Below, piece by piece: positions 8,804-18,184 of a DNA stretch of 64,000 nt. How positions within the stretch are numbered: the first letter of the stretch is position 1; each line of letters begins with the position of its first letter. Source of the DNA: Lachnospiraceae bacterium (GTDB lineage: Bacteria; Bacillota; Clostridia; Lachnospirales; Lachnospiraceae); assembly GCA_003862155.1 (NCBI GenBank), contig QOUV01000011.1:1-64000 (forward strand), given 5' to 3'. The position numbers and the translations under genes are program-made. The notes below the pieces were generated by a model. The model searched no databases, was not told where the DNA came from, and saw only the letters and a list, made by a program, of their open reading frames with translations.

Positions 8804-9561
8804 TATATTCTCACCTGAATTCCGTTGTCCCGAAGATAATGCTTCAAGTCCATAATATCGAGCTCGTGATAGTGGAAAAGAGAGGCTGCGAGAGCTGCTG
8901 AAGCGTCTCCATCCTCAAATGCCTCTTTAAAATCCTCCTTTGAGCCCGCACCGCCAGAGGCGATGACTGGAATCGGGACTTCATCGGCTATTTTTCTGGT
9001 GAGAGGGATATCGTATCCCTTCTTTGTGCCGTCACAATCCATGCTCGTAAGGAGAATTTCACCGGCACCTAGCTCATAGGCTTTCCTGGCCCATTTTACG
9101 GCGTCTAAGCCAGTGTCTTCGCGGCCACCGTACTTGTAAGCGTGCCAGGTCCCATCGTCCATTCTCTTCGCATCAATCGCTACTACTACGCACTGATTGC
9201 CAAATTTCTCGGCAGCATCGCTGATAAGCCTGGGATTCTCAATAGCAGATGAATTGATAGATATCTTGTCGGCCCCGGCTCGGAGTATCTCGCGGAAATC
9301 GTCCACAGTCCTTATGCCACCGCCAACTGTAAATGGGATGAAGACCTGGGAAGCGACCTTCTCGACCATGTCAACGACTGTGTCTCTGTGGTCACTCGAA
9401 GCAGTGATATCCAGAAAAACCAGTTCGTCCGCGCCAGCCTTATCGTAAGCTTTGGCGCATTCGACCGGATCTCCGGCATCTGTCAGATGTACAAAATTAA
9501 TACCCTTGACTACCCTGCCGTCTTTTACATCGAGACAGGGGATGATTCTCTTTGTAAACAT
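8803..9561 (-). CDS. hisF: imidazole glycerol phosphate synthase, cyclase subunit HisF
   Basis: A 252-residue TIM barrel that joins ammonia from HisH to PRFAR, making IGP and AICAR in histidine biosynthesis. The catalytic aspartates are visible: [15 protein letters not shown] near residue 11 and the [13 protein letters not shown] segment near 130. The phosphate-binding half barrels VGGGIRT and ASGGAGS are also present. It starts 2 nt after hisH. The remaining histidine genes are not in this window, so the HisHF pair is detached from a full his operon or serves a reduced cluster. Confidence 0.97.
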   Translation of the reverse strand: MFTKRIIPCLDVKDGRVVKGINFVHLTDAGDPVECAKAYDKAGADELVFLDITASSDHRDTVVDMVEKVASQVFIPFTVGGGIRTVDDFREILRAGADKISINSSAIENPRLISDAAEKFGNQCVVVAIDAKRMDDGTWHAYKYGGREDTGLDAVKWARKAYELGAGEILLTSMDCDGTKKGYDIPLTRKIADEVPIPVIASGGAGSKEDFKEAFEDGDASAALAASLFHYHELDIMDLKHYLRDNGIQVRI

Positions 9562-9563
9562 GA

Positions 9564-10169
9564 TTAAATCTCCAGGAAATTATTTAAGATCTGAAGTCCG
9601 GTTTCTCCGCTCTTCTCCGGATGGAACTGCGTGGCAAATACGTTACCCTTCTCTACAGAAGCATCGAAGTTAAGACCATATTCACAGGTAGCTGTAACGA
9701 TCGACGGATCATCGGCCTTAAGATAATACGAGTGAACAAAATATACGAAGCTTCCCTCTTCTATCCCTTTAAAGAGCCTTCCTGCCTTCGGAAAACGGAT
9801 GCTGTTCCATCCCATATGAGGAACCTTCAAGTCCTTCCGTTCAGGGAATTTTATGATATGGCCCGGTAAAAGTCCAAGACCTTCCACACCTTCAGATTCC
9901 TCGCTGTCATTAAAAATAAGCTGTAAGCCTACACAAATACCGAGAAACGGCGTATCGTTCTCCTGCACTTTCCGGATCACATCGACGAGACCTCTGTCCC
10001 TTAGATGCGCCATGCAGTCTCCAAAATTTCCGACTCCCGGGAGGATGACATGGTCTGCTGAAAGGATTTCAGACCCGTCTGAAGTAACTTTACAGTCTCT
10101 CCCGAGGAATTTTACAGCCTTTTCTACACTTCTAATATTTCCCGCGTCGTAATCAATTATTGCTATCAT
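9564..10169 (-). CDS. hisH: imidazole glycerol phosphate synthase, glutaminase subunit HisH
   Basis: A class I glutamine amidotransferase of 201 residues that supplies ammonia to HisF. The nucleophile elbow GICVGLQ (Cys ~79), the oxyanion strand PGVGNFGDC, and the His-Glu pair in [10 protein letters not shown] complete the triad. Its first 17 bp overlap the 3' end of the preceding large membrane-protein gene, so it is coupled to that gene. Confidence 0.97.
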   Translation of the reverse strand: MIAIIDYDAGNIRSVEKAVKFLGRDCKVTSDGSEILSADHVILPGVGNFGDCMAHLRDRGLVDVIRKVQENDTPFLGICVGLQLIFNDSEESEGVEGLGLLPGHIIKFPERKDLKVPHMGWNSIRFPKAGRLFKGIEEGSFVYFVHSYYLKADDPSIVTATCEYGLNFDASVEKGNVFATQFHPEKSGETGLQILNNFLEI

Positions 10170-11889
10170 CTGCCGGTGTAAGACCTTTCTGTTTAAGAAT
10201 AGCTTTTATCTGATTCGTGTAATCTTCTCTGTCGTCTATTGCAGCAAGCTTCTTAGCCTCTGAATCTGAGATTTCAAACTGTTCTTTAAGCGCTGAGCTT
10301 ATCCTCTTGCCATAGTCTTCGTAATATGACTTTATATCGAGGCTTGAAGCCTTAGACTTATTTTCCTCGTATGCAGCCTTGCCTCTGATAAGAGCATCGA
10401 GAGCATAGTCATACTCTTTTCTCTTCATGGCACCTTCGTAGATTGAATACTTGACAGACAGCTCTCCAGCAAGCTTCGAACTCTCGAGCATCTTCTTCTC
10501 GTCGTCTGAGAGCTTATCAGGATCCCTTCCAGCGAGCTTTGCGTAGACTACAGGATACTGCTGCTGTGTGTACTCAGCCTTGAGAGATTTCTTCTGCTGT
10601 GACTGAGGCAGGATATTTATAGCTGCAAAAATAAGTGCAAATAGAGAAATTGCAAGTACAAAGAAGACCACAATGACATTTTTCGGAACCAGCGGTGAAT
10701 TATCTACCGGCTTTGGCTTCTTTGGCTTAGGCTCCTTTTTGGCTTTTGGTTTCTTTTCCTTAGGTGCTTTCTTCGGCTTTTCCTTCTTTGCTTTTTTCTT
10801 TTTCTTCTCTTTGGCTTCTTCCTGCTTTGCAGCCTCGGCCATAATACCTTCGTTTTCAGCTGCGAGATCATCAGGAGAAATATCGTGGTCACCAATAATA
10901 TCGCTTTCAGTAACCTCTCCGTCGCCCTCTCCTGACTTCGAAAAAATACTCTTTATCTTCTCGATCAGTGCAGCTAATCCCTTCTTCTTTGGAGCATCGT
11001 CCTTTGGTGCTGGTGAATCGCCAGAAGGCTCACTGTCAGCACCAGGTATTTCACCGTCGAGATCAGGAACTTCTGACTCAGCCGAATCCTCGAATTTATC
11101 GGCGCTCTCCTTCAAGACAGTGCCGTTCTCATCGGCCTCAAGCATATCGCCTATATCAGTCAGCTCTCCATCTCCAGCGAGCATATCTGATAAATCCCTG
11201 TCATCTCCTGACTCGTCCATAAGATTTACATCTTTTGCACTGGTGTCCGAAAAATCATCGTTATCAAACATGTCCGAAGCAAATTCAGGCTGAAGGAGCG
11301 GATCATCTTCCTCCTGCTTTGCAGAATCAGTTTCGACGTCAACAGACTTTGCTGCCTGCTTTTTCTCCTTCGGCTTTGGAGCTTCTTTTTTCCCCGGCTC
11401 GGGCTTTGGTTCAGGCTTCTTGTCGGGAAGTATACTGTCTCCGGCCTTCTTCTTGGCATTCGATACAATAGTATCGATATTGTCTATAAGATCGTCCCTG
11501 GGATTTGAGCTGTCTTTCTTCTTTGGCTGACCAATACTTGAAAAATAAGGGCTTACATCTTCTCCATCCGGTAGATCATATTTCTCACTTCCAGAAGAAG
11601 CAGGGGCCTCGCCTCTCTGACTTTCCGAATCGTCGAGCGACTGTTCAAACTGTGCTAGAAAATCATCCTCAGAAAGCGCCCTCTTAAGATTTGCTCTCGG
11701 CCTTTGAGAATTGCCCGCATCTGAAAGGCCGCTTTTATCGACAAAGTCGTCGTCCGGACCTATCTCACGTCTCTTTGCAGCTCTCTGTTCTGCAGCCTTA
11801 TTATTTCTCTCGTAGGATGAATCCACCTCATCCTGAGCTTTATTTATCGAATCTAAAAGTCCGTTTAGAATGTCCTCCGTATCTGGCAA
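10153..11889 (-). CDS. large charged single-pass membrane protein, function unknown
   Basis: A 578-residue protein I do not recognise. Residues 1-~335 are acidic, low complexity, rich in D, S, E and G. About 60 residues of Lys/Pro-rich sequence follow (KEKKKKKAKKEKPKKAPKEK), then a membrane segment (~404-427) and a ~150-residue helical tail with a TPR-like look (KEYDYALDALIRGKAAYEENK). The order implies a disordered cytoplasmic N-terminal region and an extracytoplasmic helical domain. GGAGG lies just upstream of the ATG. It sits between a terminator-like hairpin after cheV and hisH, which it overlaps. Confidence 0.75.
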   Translation of the reverse strand: MPDTEDILNGLLDSINKAQDEVDSSYERNNKAAEQRAAKRREIGPDDDFVDKSGLSDAGNSQRPRANLKRALSEDDFLAQFEQSLDDSESQRGEAPASSGSEKYDLPDGEDVSPYFSSIGQPKKKDSSNPRDDLIDNIDTIVSNAKKKAGDSILPDKKPEPKPEPGKKEAPKPKEKKQAAKSVDVETDSAKQEEDDPLLQPEFASDMFDNDDFSDTSAKDVNLMDESGDDRDLSDMLAGDGELTDIGDMLEADENGTVLKESADKFEDSAESEVPDLDGEIPGADSEPSGDSPAPKDDAPKKKGLAALIEKIKSIFSKSGEGDGEVTESDIIGDHDISPDDLAAENEGIMAEAAKQEEAKEKKKKKAKKEKPKKAPKEKKPKAKKEPKPKKPKPVDNSPLVPKNVIVVFFVLAISLFALIFAAINILPQSQQKKSLKAEYTQQQYPVVYAKLAGRDPDKLSDDEKKMLESSKLAGELSVKYSIYEGAMKRKEYDYALDALIRGKAAYEENKSKASSLDIKSYYEDYGKRISSALKEQFEISDSEAKKLAAIDDREDYTNQIKAILKQKGLTPADDSNN

Positions 11890-11898
11890 AATGGACCT

Positions 11899-11944
11899 CC
11901 ATAAAAATATAATAAGGCCACATGACTGTAACTGTCATATGGCC
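11899..11944 (-). terminator. terminator/attenuator after cheV
   Basis: GGCCATATGAC pairs with GTCATGTGGCC around a 7-nt loop (11916-11944), followed on the minus strand by TTATTATATTTTTA. It lies directly before the start of the charged membrane-protein gene, and no other promoter is evident, so partial readthrough may feed that gene and hisHF. Confidence 0.7.
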
Positions 11945-11961
11945 TGAAAAGCCAGGTTAAA

Positions 11962-12900
11962 TCAAAATTCTTTGTCTTTTCTTGCGACCTCGTACTTGTC
12001 AACGAGATCATCTATAGCTTTGACCAATTGTCCGATCTCCGGCTTAGTAAGCTGTGCATCAGCGCCGACGCTCTCACCTTTACGGCGGATGTCGTCATTG
12101 ATAAGTGAAGAGAAAATGATGACAGGAATATGCTTCATCTCATCATCGCTCTTAACAAGCTTGCAGAGGCGGTGGCCATCCATCTGAGGCATCTCGATAT
12201 CAGTAACGATGCAGTATACATCGTCTAAGATAGTGCCTTTCTTCTTCATCTCTGTCAGCTTGTCCCACGCTTCCTTGCCGTTCACATTGACATTCAGATT
12301 CGTGTAACCGGCCTTCTTCAGGCACTCAATGATCATCTTCGACAGAAGGGCTGAGTCCTCGGCAATCATGATCGGAGCCTCGCCTCTCTTTTTTATCTTA
12401 TCTTCAGGCGATTCACCTAACTGCGAAACGTCGAGTGCAGTCGAAGGATTGATATTTGCGACGATCTTCTCGAAATCGAGGATAACTACCAGGTGATCGT
12501 CAAGCTTGATTACACCTGTGGCAACTCCATTAGCATCAGAAGAAATAGTAGAATCAGGAGTGTTTATATCCTCCCAGGATACTCTGTGGATTCCAAGTAC
12601 CTGATCCACATGGAATGCGGTATTCAGATTATTGAAATTCGTAATGAACAGAAGGCCCTCATTGTCCGGATCATCAGGATACCCGAGGCATTTTCTCAAG
12701 TTGATGACCGAGATGATCGTATCTCTCGGCATGAAAATACCTTCTACAAAAGGATGTGCATTAGGTACCGGAGTAACATGCTGATAGTTCAATATCTCTA
12801 TGATCTTCGCAACATTGATACCGTAATAGTTATCAGCTATCTTAAATTCAAGGATCTCTAATTCGTTAGTTCCCGATTCAAGTAAAATATTTGTATCCAT
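11962..12900 (-). CDS. cheV: chemotaxis coupling protein CheV
   Basis: A 312-residue CheW-REC fusion that links chemoreceptors to CheA and can be phosphorylated. The CheW-like domain covers residues ~10-155 and the receiver ~175-300. The phosphoacceptor site is in CIVTDIEMPQMDG, the acidic pair in IMIAEDS, and the conserved Lys in QLTKPE. It lies 22 bp after a lipoprotein gene and ends before a terminator. No cheA or receptor genes are in the window, although flagellar-export-like genes lie at 29947-31934. Confidence 0.93.
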   Translation of the reverse strand: MDTNILLESGTNELEILEFKIADNYYGINVAKIIEILNYQHVTPVPNAHPFVEGIFMPRDTIISVINLRKCLGYPDDPDNEGLLFITNFNNLNTAFHVDQVLGIHRVSWEDINTPDSTISSDANGVATGVIKLDDHLVVILDFEKIVANINPSTALDVSQLGESPEDKIKKRGEAPIMIAEDSALLSKMIIECLKKAGYTNLNVNVNGKEAWDKLTEMKKKGTILDDVYCIVTDIEMPQMDGHRLCKLVKSDDEMKHIPVIIFSSLINDDIRRKGESVGADAQLTKPEIGQLVKAIDDLVDKYEVARKDKEF

Positions 12901-12922
12901 CGCTTTAAACCTCCCTGAACAC

Positions 12923-13651
12923 TTATCTCTTTTTTGACATATCTGTATTAATCTTAAATGAAGAATTGTCCTTCTGGACTGTATAGGAAACCTTCGATGT
13001 ATCCTTTACGGTTCCTTTAGGGAACTGGAAAAGCATGACCATATTCCTGCCCTTTCCAGCTGCAATCGTACCCTGGTAAGTAGTCAGATCATTCAACAGA
13101 AGTGTCATATCTGCATCTGAAGTCTGATTTCCGTAAGCGGCCTTAAACTTCAGGTTCGCGGAAGAGATATCAACCTTCAGATTCTTCGAAGTGTTGTTTA
13201 TCATCTTTAGTCTGACCACGAGAAGCTCATTTCCCTTGTCGGGACTCAGATCATAGACATCACTCTGAGAGTAACCGCCTCCGACCTTCGCATCTCTGTA
13301 AAGTAAAGACAGACCCTTTATACCAATGGCCTCTGTAAATGTCTTAGTAATCGGAGTCTTCTCGGAATCAGTCGTACTGTTTTTCGCTGATGAACTGTTG
13401 CCAGAAGCCTGAGTGCTTTTCTTAGACGTATCTGAACTCTGCTGCTTAGAAGTACTGGTGGAATCCTTCGAAGAAGCTACAGGCGTAAGACCTGTCTTCG
13501 TCGACTTATCGTACTTCGAAACCACCTGCGCACAATAGGCAGCAATCTGGTCCTGTTCGTCTCCTTTAAGTTCATTGGACTGAAGTCCGCACCCTGAAAG
13601 CATGACAGACATGCCCAGAATACCGGCAGTCAGTAAAAAACCCTTTCGCAT
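12923..13651 (-). CDS. lipoprotein with DUF4352/DUF5067-type domain
   Basis: A 242-residue secreted lipoprotein: signal peptide and lipobox LSGC with lipid-modified Cys21. A Ser/Thr/Lys-rich linker (~50-100) precedes an immunoglobulin-like beta domain (~110-240) that carries the 'LLVVRLKMINNTSKNL' strand typical of DUF4352/telokin-like proteins. Its AGAGGT site and a weak promoter lie upstream; cheV follows after 22 bp. Function unknown. The decayed fragment at 56383-56607 appears to come from the same kind of protein. Confidence 0.75.
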   Translation of the reverse strand: MRKGFLLTAGILGMSVMLSGCGLQSNELKGDEQDQIAAYCAQVVSKYDKSTKTGLTPVASSKDSTSTSKQQSSDTSKKSTQASGNSSSAKNSTTDSEKTPITKTFTEAIGIKGLSLLYRDAKVGGGYSQSDVYDLSPDKGNELLVVRLKMINNTSKNLKVDISSANLKFKAAYGNQTSDADMTLLLNDLTTYQGTIAAGKGRNMVMLFQFPKGTVKDTSKVSYTVQKDNSSFKINTDMSKKR

Positions 13652-13682
13652 TCTGCATACCTCTTGTTAAATTAAACTACCA

Positions 13683-13711
13683 TGTATAATACTATCATTA
13701 ACAAGAGTAAA
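13683..13711 (-). promoter_or_regulatory. possible promoter of the lipoprotein-cheV unit
   Basis: The minus strand shows TTTACT (13706-13711), 17 bp, TATACA (13683-13688), in the AT-rich gap after the histidine kinase gene. Both boxes deviate from consensus. Confidence 0.4.
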
Positions 13712-13727
13712 ATTCAAACATTTTTCA

Positions 13728-15230
13728 TTATTTATCGAGGTCAAAGTAAAATTCCACGCCATTAGCATGGTTTACGACACCGCACTCCTTGTGAAGGTCA
13801 TCCATAATGGCCTTTACAATAGAAAGTCCTATGCCGCTTCCTCCATATTCACGGGTTCTGGCCTTGTCGACCTTGTAAAATTTCTCCCAGAGATGAGGTA
13901 TAGACTCCTCTGGAATAGGATTACCAGAGTTGAAGACTGAAATTCGGTAATCCTTTTCTCTCTCTGTTATCTTTACCTCTATCTTCCTTTCATTTTCACA
14001 GTAGTGAATAGCGTTTGAAAAATAATTCGTTATCACCTGTTCTATGAAAAATGGATCTGCCCAGACGCAGGCTGGTCCGTTATGGATAAATGAAACTGTG
14101 ATTCCATTTTTCTCAGTAAGAATGCTGTTCGACTTGATAACGCCTTCTATGACTTCAACCACATCAAAACGCTCTAGGTTTAAGATCTTCTCACCGTACT
14201 CCAAGTGGCTTAAATCGAGAAGCTCCTTTACGATACGGTTCATTTTATTGGCCTCGTCAACAATAACATCACAGTAATACTTTCTGTCCTCTGCGTTGTC
14301 ATCAGCTACAGCATCAGAAAGGCCCTCCGCGTAGCCCATTATAAGAGCAAGCGGAGTTTTTAATTCGTGCGAAACGCTTGATGAAAATTCCCGGCGCATC
14401 TTTTCGTTCTTGTCGCGCAGATCGAGATCCCTCTGTAAGTCGCTGTTCGCCTGCTTCAGTTCTGCGATGGTCTTCTCAAGAGTCTCAGAGAGCTCGTTCA
14501 TGTGAACTCCAAGGTCGTCAATCTCGTTTGGCTTTTTGCTCGGGACATACTTGACATCGAAGTCCAGGTCTGTCATTTTTTTACTGATCTTAGTCAGCTT
14601 AATGACCGGATCTGTAACTCTCTTACTGAAATAAAGTGATGCCAGCCACGCCATGAATACTGCTATACAGCTTGCCACTATAAGGACTCTGGCGGTAAAA
14701 CGCATCGTCTGCTTTATAGCTCCGAGTCCGGTCCTTATCAGGACAAGATTACTGTCAGGCAGAGTGCCCCAAAGCATCAGAAACTCTGACTCGACCTGCT
14801 CATCTTTAAGCCTCAGGATGGAATAGTCACTCGATGTCTTTTCTACTACCCTGTTATCCTGATTTCTGGACAGCATAGAATTGTAGAGCTGGGCGATCAT
14901 CATGGCATTCGAGCCCTGAGAAGTACGCACGACTTTACCAGCCGGTGTACAGATCAGAATCTGCAGGTTTTCGTTCGAGCACATAGTCTCAAATTCATCG
15001 TCATAGCTGTCCTCATAGAGAATATCTTTTTTATCTACTTTGGACAGCTCTTTGTAGGCCTTTATCAGCACATTTTCACGCCTTATCTTTGAAAAATTGG
15101 TCATAAAGACCCAGTTTAAGACAAAGCTAATGAAAATGGCTCCAAAGGCGATAAACACCATATAACCTGTGATCTGTCTGCTTACACTGTATTTCCTTTT
15201 TTTATTCTTATCTCTGTGCGGTTTTGACAT
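13728..15230 (-). CDS. sensor histidine kinase
   Basis: A ~500-residue class I membrane kinase: basic N-terminus, membrane segment ~25-47, ~130-residue extracytoplasmic sensor, second segment ~175-197, HAMP linker, and a HisKA dimerisation helix with SSVSHELKTPLALIMGY. The HATPase domain carries NYFSNAIHY (N box), FNSGNPIPEE and GGSGIGLSIVKAIMDD. I set the start at the ATG 15230 rather than the TTG one codon before. Neither has a clear ribosome site, so translation may depend on coupling to the L,D-transpeptidase gene 15 bp upstream. With the response regulator and transpeptidase it forms one transcription unit. Confidence 0.92.
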   Translation of the reverse strand: MSKPHRDKNKKRKYSVSRQITGYMVFIAFGAIFISFVLNWVFMTNFSKIRRENVLIKAYKELSKVDKKDILYEDSYDDEFETMCSNENLQILICTPAGKVVRTSQGSNAMMIAQLYNSMLSRNQDNRVVEKTSSDYSILRLKDEQVESEFLMLWGTLPDSNLVLIRTGLGAIKQTMRFTARVLIVASCIAVFMAWLASLYFSKRVTDPVIKLTKISKKMTDLDFDVKYVPSKKPNEIDDLGVHMNELSETLEKTIAELKQANSDLQRDLDLRDKNEKMRREFSSSVSHELKTPLALIMGYAEGLSDAVADDNAEDRKYYCDVIVDEANKMNRIVKELLDLSHLEYGEKILNLERFDVVEVIEGVIKSNSILTEKNGITVSFIHNGPACVWADPFFIEQVITNYFSNAIHYCENERKIEVKITEREKDYRISVFNSGNPIPEESIPHLWEKFYKVDKARTREYGGSGIGLSIVKAIMDDLHKECGVVNHANGVEFYFDLDK

Positions 15231-15245
15231 CAATTCAATAAAATA

Positions 15246-16901
15246 TTAATTTGCATACGGATCTGTCGGATCCCAGGTGTGCCAGTATGGGATCTTGGCA
15301 ATCACCGGCTTCGAAAGTGGCTGGTAACCAGATTTATTTGTGATGACTACAGTTGTTCCAACCGGGCAGTGATCATAGATCCACTTAGCAGAACCAGCCT
15401 GAACTCTTACACATCCGTGTGAGCATGTCGTTCCGAGGTTATTGTAAGCTCTAACTGACATGGTCCTGTTGTTATTTGGCTTGCTTGAGAAAATTGAATG
15501 GAAATAAATTCCAGGAACAATTTTCGAGCACCACTGACCCCAGCATGGTCCCATAAGTTCATGCCATCTGTACTGAGCCATAATATGGAAAGTACCGATA
15601 GGCGTAGCATTTCCCGGTGAGCAGATAAATGACTTGACCGGATAGTATGTCGAGCCGTTTACTCCGTAAACTGTAACAAACTGTTTCGACTTAATAACGT
15701 AGATCACATATTTGCTGAATTTCGGCTTTTTGTAGTACTTCGAGTTTCTGCTTACATTTGAACCATCGGCATATTTCAAGCCGTTGAATAATTTCGCTCC
15801 ATAAATTGGAGAATTAACGTCAGTAACTACTTTCGTAACTGTCTTAAAGGCTGCGCTTACACTCTTAGACTTTGTGTAACTGCCGTAGTAAGTCTTCTTA
15901 CCCTTCTTATAGTAGGCTCTTACTCTGTAGACATTTTTCTTCTTACGTGAAACCTTCTTATCAGTATATGTGGTTTTACCCTTCTTTTTCTTCTTTACAG
16001 TGGCTTTTCTAACCCATTTGCCTTTGCTTTTCTTCTTGTAAATGACGTAGCCGGTTATCTTTCTTCCTTTTTCTGACTTGTGTGAAAGAGTAAGCTTTAC
16101 GTTAGCTTTTACAGGCTTCGCAGTAAATTTTGCAGTATATACAATAACAATTGTTATACTAACAGACTTCGAATATGCCCCATAATAGATTTTCTTACCA
16201 TTGTCATAGTAAGCTCTTACTCTGTAGACATATTTTCCAGAACGGTTAGATGATTTGTCTGTATAAGTCGTCTTGCCCGTCTTTTTGATCGTGGCCTTCC
16301 TGACCCATTTGCCCTTACTGTTCTTCTTGTAAAGAATATAACCTGTGATCTGCTTATCTTTGGCATTTTCATGTGAAAGAGTAAGCACTACTTTGTTCTT
16401 TACATTCTTAGCAGAGATTTTCGTATTGCAGACTTTAATCTCTTTTGCATCTCCACTGCCGTTTTTGCCCTTATTGGAATCTCCTGAGGCTGTGTTGTTA
16501 TTCTTACTTTGCGATTTTGCAGTATCCTGCGGCTTAGTCGTATCCTGCGTATTTGAAGCATCCTGTGACTTGGCTGTATCCTGCTCCTTCGTCGTATCCT
16601 GCGGTTTGTTCTTATCCTGCGCCTTCGTAGTATCCTGCGTATTTGAAGTATCCTGTGCTTCTGTCGTATTCTGCGGCTGAGTATTCCCGGCATTGGTTCC
16701 GCCATTTGTATTTTCGGACTCTGCAGCCTGAGTCTGATTATTCTCAGTATTTGTGGAAGTCTCAGCAGCTGGTACTGTAGTATTAGAATTGGTATTCTCT
16801 ACTGGCGTATTCTCTGCTGCAAGAGCACTTCCTCCCGGCATTGCAATGATCGTAAGACATGTCATAGCAACAGCCGTTGCTTTTTTCAAGTTCTTTAGCA
16901 T
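15246..16901 (-). CDS. secreted L,D-transpeptidase (YkuD) with tandem FN3-like repeats
   Basis: A 551-residue wall enzyme that makes 3-3 peptidoglycan crosslinks or attaches proteins. Signal peptide 1-29; Asn/Thr/Gln-rich linker; a repeated QDTTK-type tract (82-131). Two ~98-residue beta repeats (155-252, 253-352) share phrases GKWVRKAT, GKTTYTDK and VYRVRAYY. The YkuD domain (~398-525) has His468 and the catalytic motif TTCSHGCVRV with Cys497. Its ATG follows the response regulator stop codon directly and has GGAGG upstream. Placing the enzyme between regulator and kinase suggests that the system senses the wall and controls this enzyme. Confidence 0.92.
   Translation of the reverse strand: MLKNLKKATAVAMTCLTIIAMPGGSALAAENTPVENTNSNTTVPAAETSTNTENNQTQAAESENTNGGTNAGNTQPQNTTEAQDTSNTQDTTKAQDKNKPQDTTKEQDTAKSQDASNTQDTTKPQDTAKSQSKNNNTASGDSNKGKNGSGDAKEIKVCNTKISAKNVKNKVVLTLSHENAKDKQITGYILYKKNSKGKWVRKATIKKTGKTTYTDKSSNRSGKYVYRVRAYYDNGKKIYYGAYSKSVSITIVIVYTAKFTAKPVKANVKLTLSHKSEKGRKITGYVIYKKKSKGKWVRKATVKKKKKGKTTYTDKKVSRKKKNVYRVRAYYKKGKKTYYGSYTKSKSVSAAFKTVTKVVTDVNSPIYGAKLFNGLKYADGSNVSRNSKYYKKPKFSKYVIYVIKSKQFVTVYGVNGSTYYPVKSFICSPGNATPIGTFHIMAQYRWHELMGPCWGQWCSKIVPGIYFHSIFSSKPNNNRTMSVRAYNNLGTTCSHGCVRVQAGSAKWIYDHCPVGTTVVITNKSGYQPLSKPVIAKIPYWHTWDPTDPYAN
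16509..16658 (-). repeat. short tandem coding repeat in the L,D-transpeptidase linker
   Basis: The linker is built from units of about 15-18 nt encoding variants of QDTTK/QDTAKS/QDASNT, about eight to nine copies with drift. Such tracts change length by slippage and alter the distance between membrane and catalytic domain. Confidence 0.75.
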
Positions 16902-17600
16902 TTAGTTGTCCTCCACTTCGAATTTATACCCCATCCCCCAGATAGTGTGTATATAGTTTCCACAGTCGCCAAGCTTGCTGCGAAGCTTCTTGACATGGGT
17001 ATCTATCGTTCTGGCATCGCCAAAATAATCGTAATCCCATACACTGTTCAGAATCTTCTCACGGGACAATGCGAGTCCTTTATTTCTCATGAAATATTCG
17101 AGCAGATCGAACTCCTTTACAGACAGCGTAACATTCTCGCCATCTGCGGTAACAGTGTGGGCATTTTCGTCGAGTGTGATCTTTCCGCAGGTGATCGTAC
17201 CGTCTCCTGTAGTCGCAGTACTGCTTCCACCCTCATCACGGTTTATGATGGCCTTTACTCTGGCCACCAGTACCTTTGGTGAAAAAGGCTTGGTGACAAA
17301 TTCATCTGCTCCGGCATTAAATCCCTCAAGCGCATCGTCCTCTTCGGACTTTGCTGTCAGGATAATCACCGGGACCTGCGACTTCTCGCGGATTTTTTTC
17401 AATGCGCCATAGCCATCGAGCTTTGGCATCATAACATCCATAATGATAAGCGCTGTATCCGGATTCAGATCAAACTGGGCAAGAGCCTCGAGTCCGTCGT
17501 TGGCTTCTATAACTTCAAAGCCATCCCGCCTGAGGTAATCCTTAATGAGTTTCCTCATCCTGCTTTCATCATCTGCTATCAGTATCTTCTTTGCTGCCAT
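16902..17600 (-). CDS. OmpR/PhoB-family response regulator
   Basis: A 232-residue two-domain regulator. The receiver has the acidic pair ADDE, phosphoacceptor in LIIMDVMMPKLDG and the conserved Lys in FVTKPFSP. The winged-helix DNA-binding domain (~130-230) ends with DTHVKKLRSKLG and IHTIWGMGYKFE. It overlaps the upstream membrane-protein gene by 32 bp and abuts the L,D-transpeptidase gene, so all four genes from 18159 to 13728 are probably one operon. Confidence 0.95.
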   Translation of the reverse strand: MAAKKILIADDESRMRKLIKDYLRRDGFEVIEANDGLEALAQFDLNPDTALIIMDVMMPKLDGYGALKKIREKSQVPVIILTAKSEEDDALEGFNAGADEFVTKPFSPKVLVARVKAIINRDEGGSSTATTGDGTITCGKITLDENAHTVTADGENVTLSVKEFDLLEYFMRNKGLALSREKILNSVWDYDYFGDARTIDTHVKKLRSKLGDCGNYIHTIWGMGYKFEVEDN

Positions 17601-18159
17601 TGTCAGTTTTCCCTCTCTTCAAGTTCTGTTCATCCTCAAGTATCTTTTCTTCTTTTTCCTTAACTTCCTGTTCTCTTTTGGTCAGACTCTCATCCCACGC
17701 CGCGTACTTGTTCTCGAGCTTATCCTTGTAATCGAGGATAGTCAGGTTATTCGAGGTAGCCGCGACAATAAACATAAATACAACGCAGCCGGCCAGGACA
17801 AGCGTAAAAGGCAGCAGAATGTGGAACTTTCTCTGCCATTTGAGCTTCTGAACCTGAATCTCTGTATCTCTTACCTTGCCGGAATCCACCACGGGAATCA
17901 GCGGGATCTGCGCATTATCAATCGAATCATCCGCTAAAAGCTCATTCTGCAGTTCTTTTAAAAAACTGTAGCCAACCTCTGTGTCAAAGACCTGTTTACT
18001 GATAAGGCCCTTTAAAGCCGCAAGCTTTCCGGCAGAATTCATATTCTGCATCTCACCTCTAAGATAAGAGATAGCGTTAAGTTCCTTTCGGGCTTTCTCC
18101 GCCAATGCCTCATCGCTGAATTCGAAACCGCCTGCTTTAGATTTATCAATCTCTGGCAT
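17569..18159 (-). CDS. single-pass membrane protein of the wall-sensing operon, function unknown
   Basis: A 196-residue protein with a soluble N-terminal part (1-~110), one membrane segment (~113-134) and a Lys/Glu-rich coiled-coil C-terminus (~145-185) including EQEVKEKEEKILEDEQNLK. The AAGGAG site lies well placed before the ATG. It is first in the operon with the response regulator, L,D-transpeptidase and kinase, and overlaps the regulator start by 32 bp. No family recognised. A role as an accessory to the kinase is inference from position. Confidence 0.75.
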   Translation of the reverse strand: MPEIDKSKAGGFEFSDEALAEKARKELNAISYLRGEMQNMNSAGKLAALKGLISKQVFDTEVGYSFLKELQNELLADDSIDNAQIPLIPVVDSGKVRDTEIQVQKLKWQRKFHILLPFTLVLAGCVVFMFIVAATSNNLTILDYKDKLENKYAAWDESLTKREQEVKEKEEKILEDEQNLKRGKTDNGSKEDTDSR

Positions 18160-18184
18160 AATTCTCCTTTCCGCGCATGTTTTT

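Noticed and set aside
10673..11293. 206-codon plus-strand open frame
   Set aside because: It is the reverse image of the low-complexity acidic/lysine-rich gene on the minus strand; Phe/Ser-rich composition is a mirror of Lys/Glu and Asp/Ser codons.
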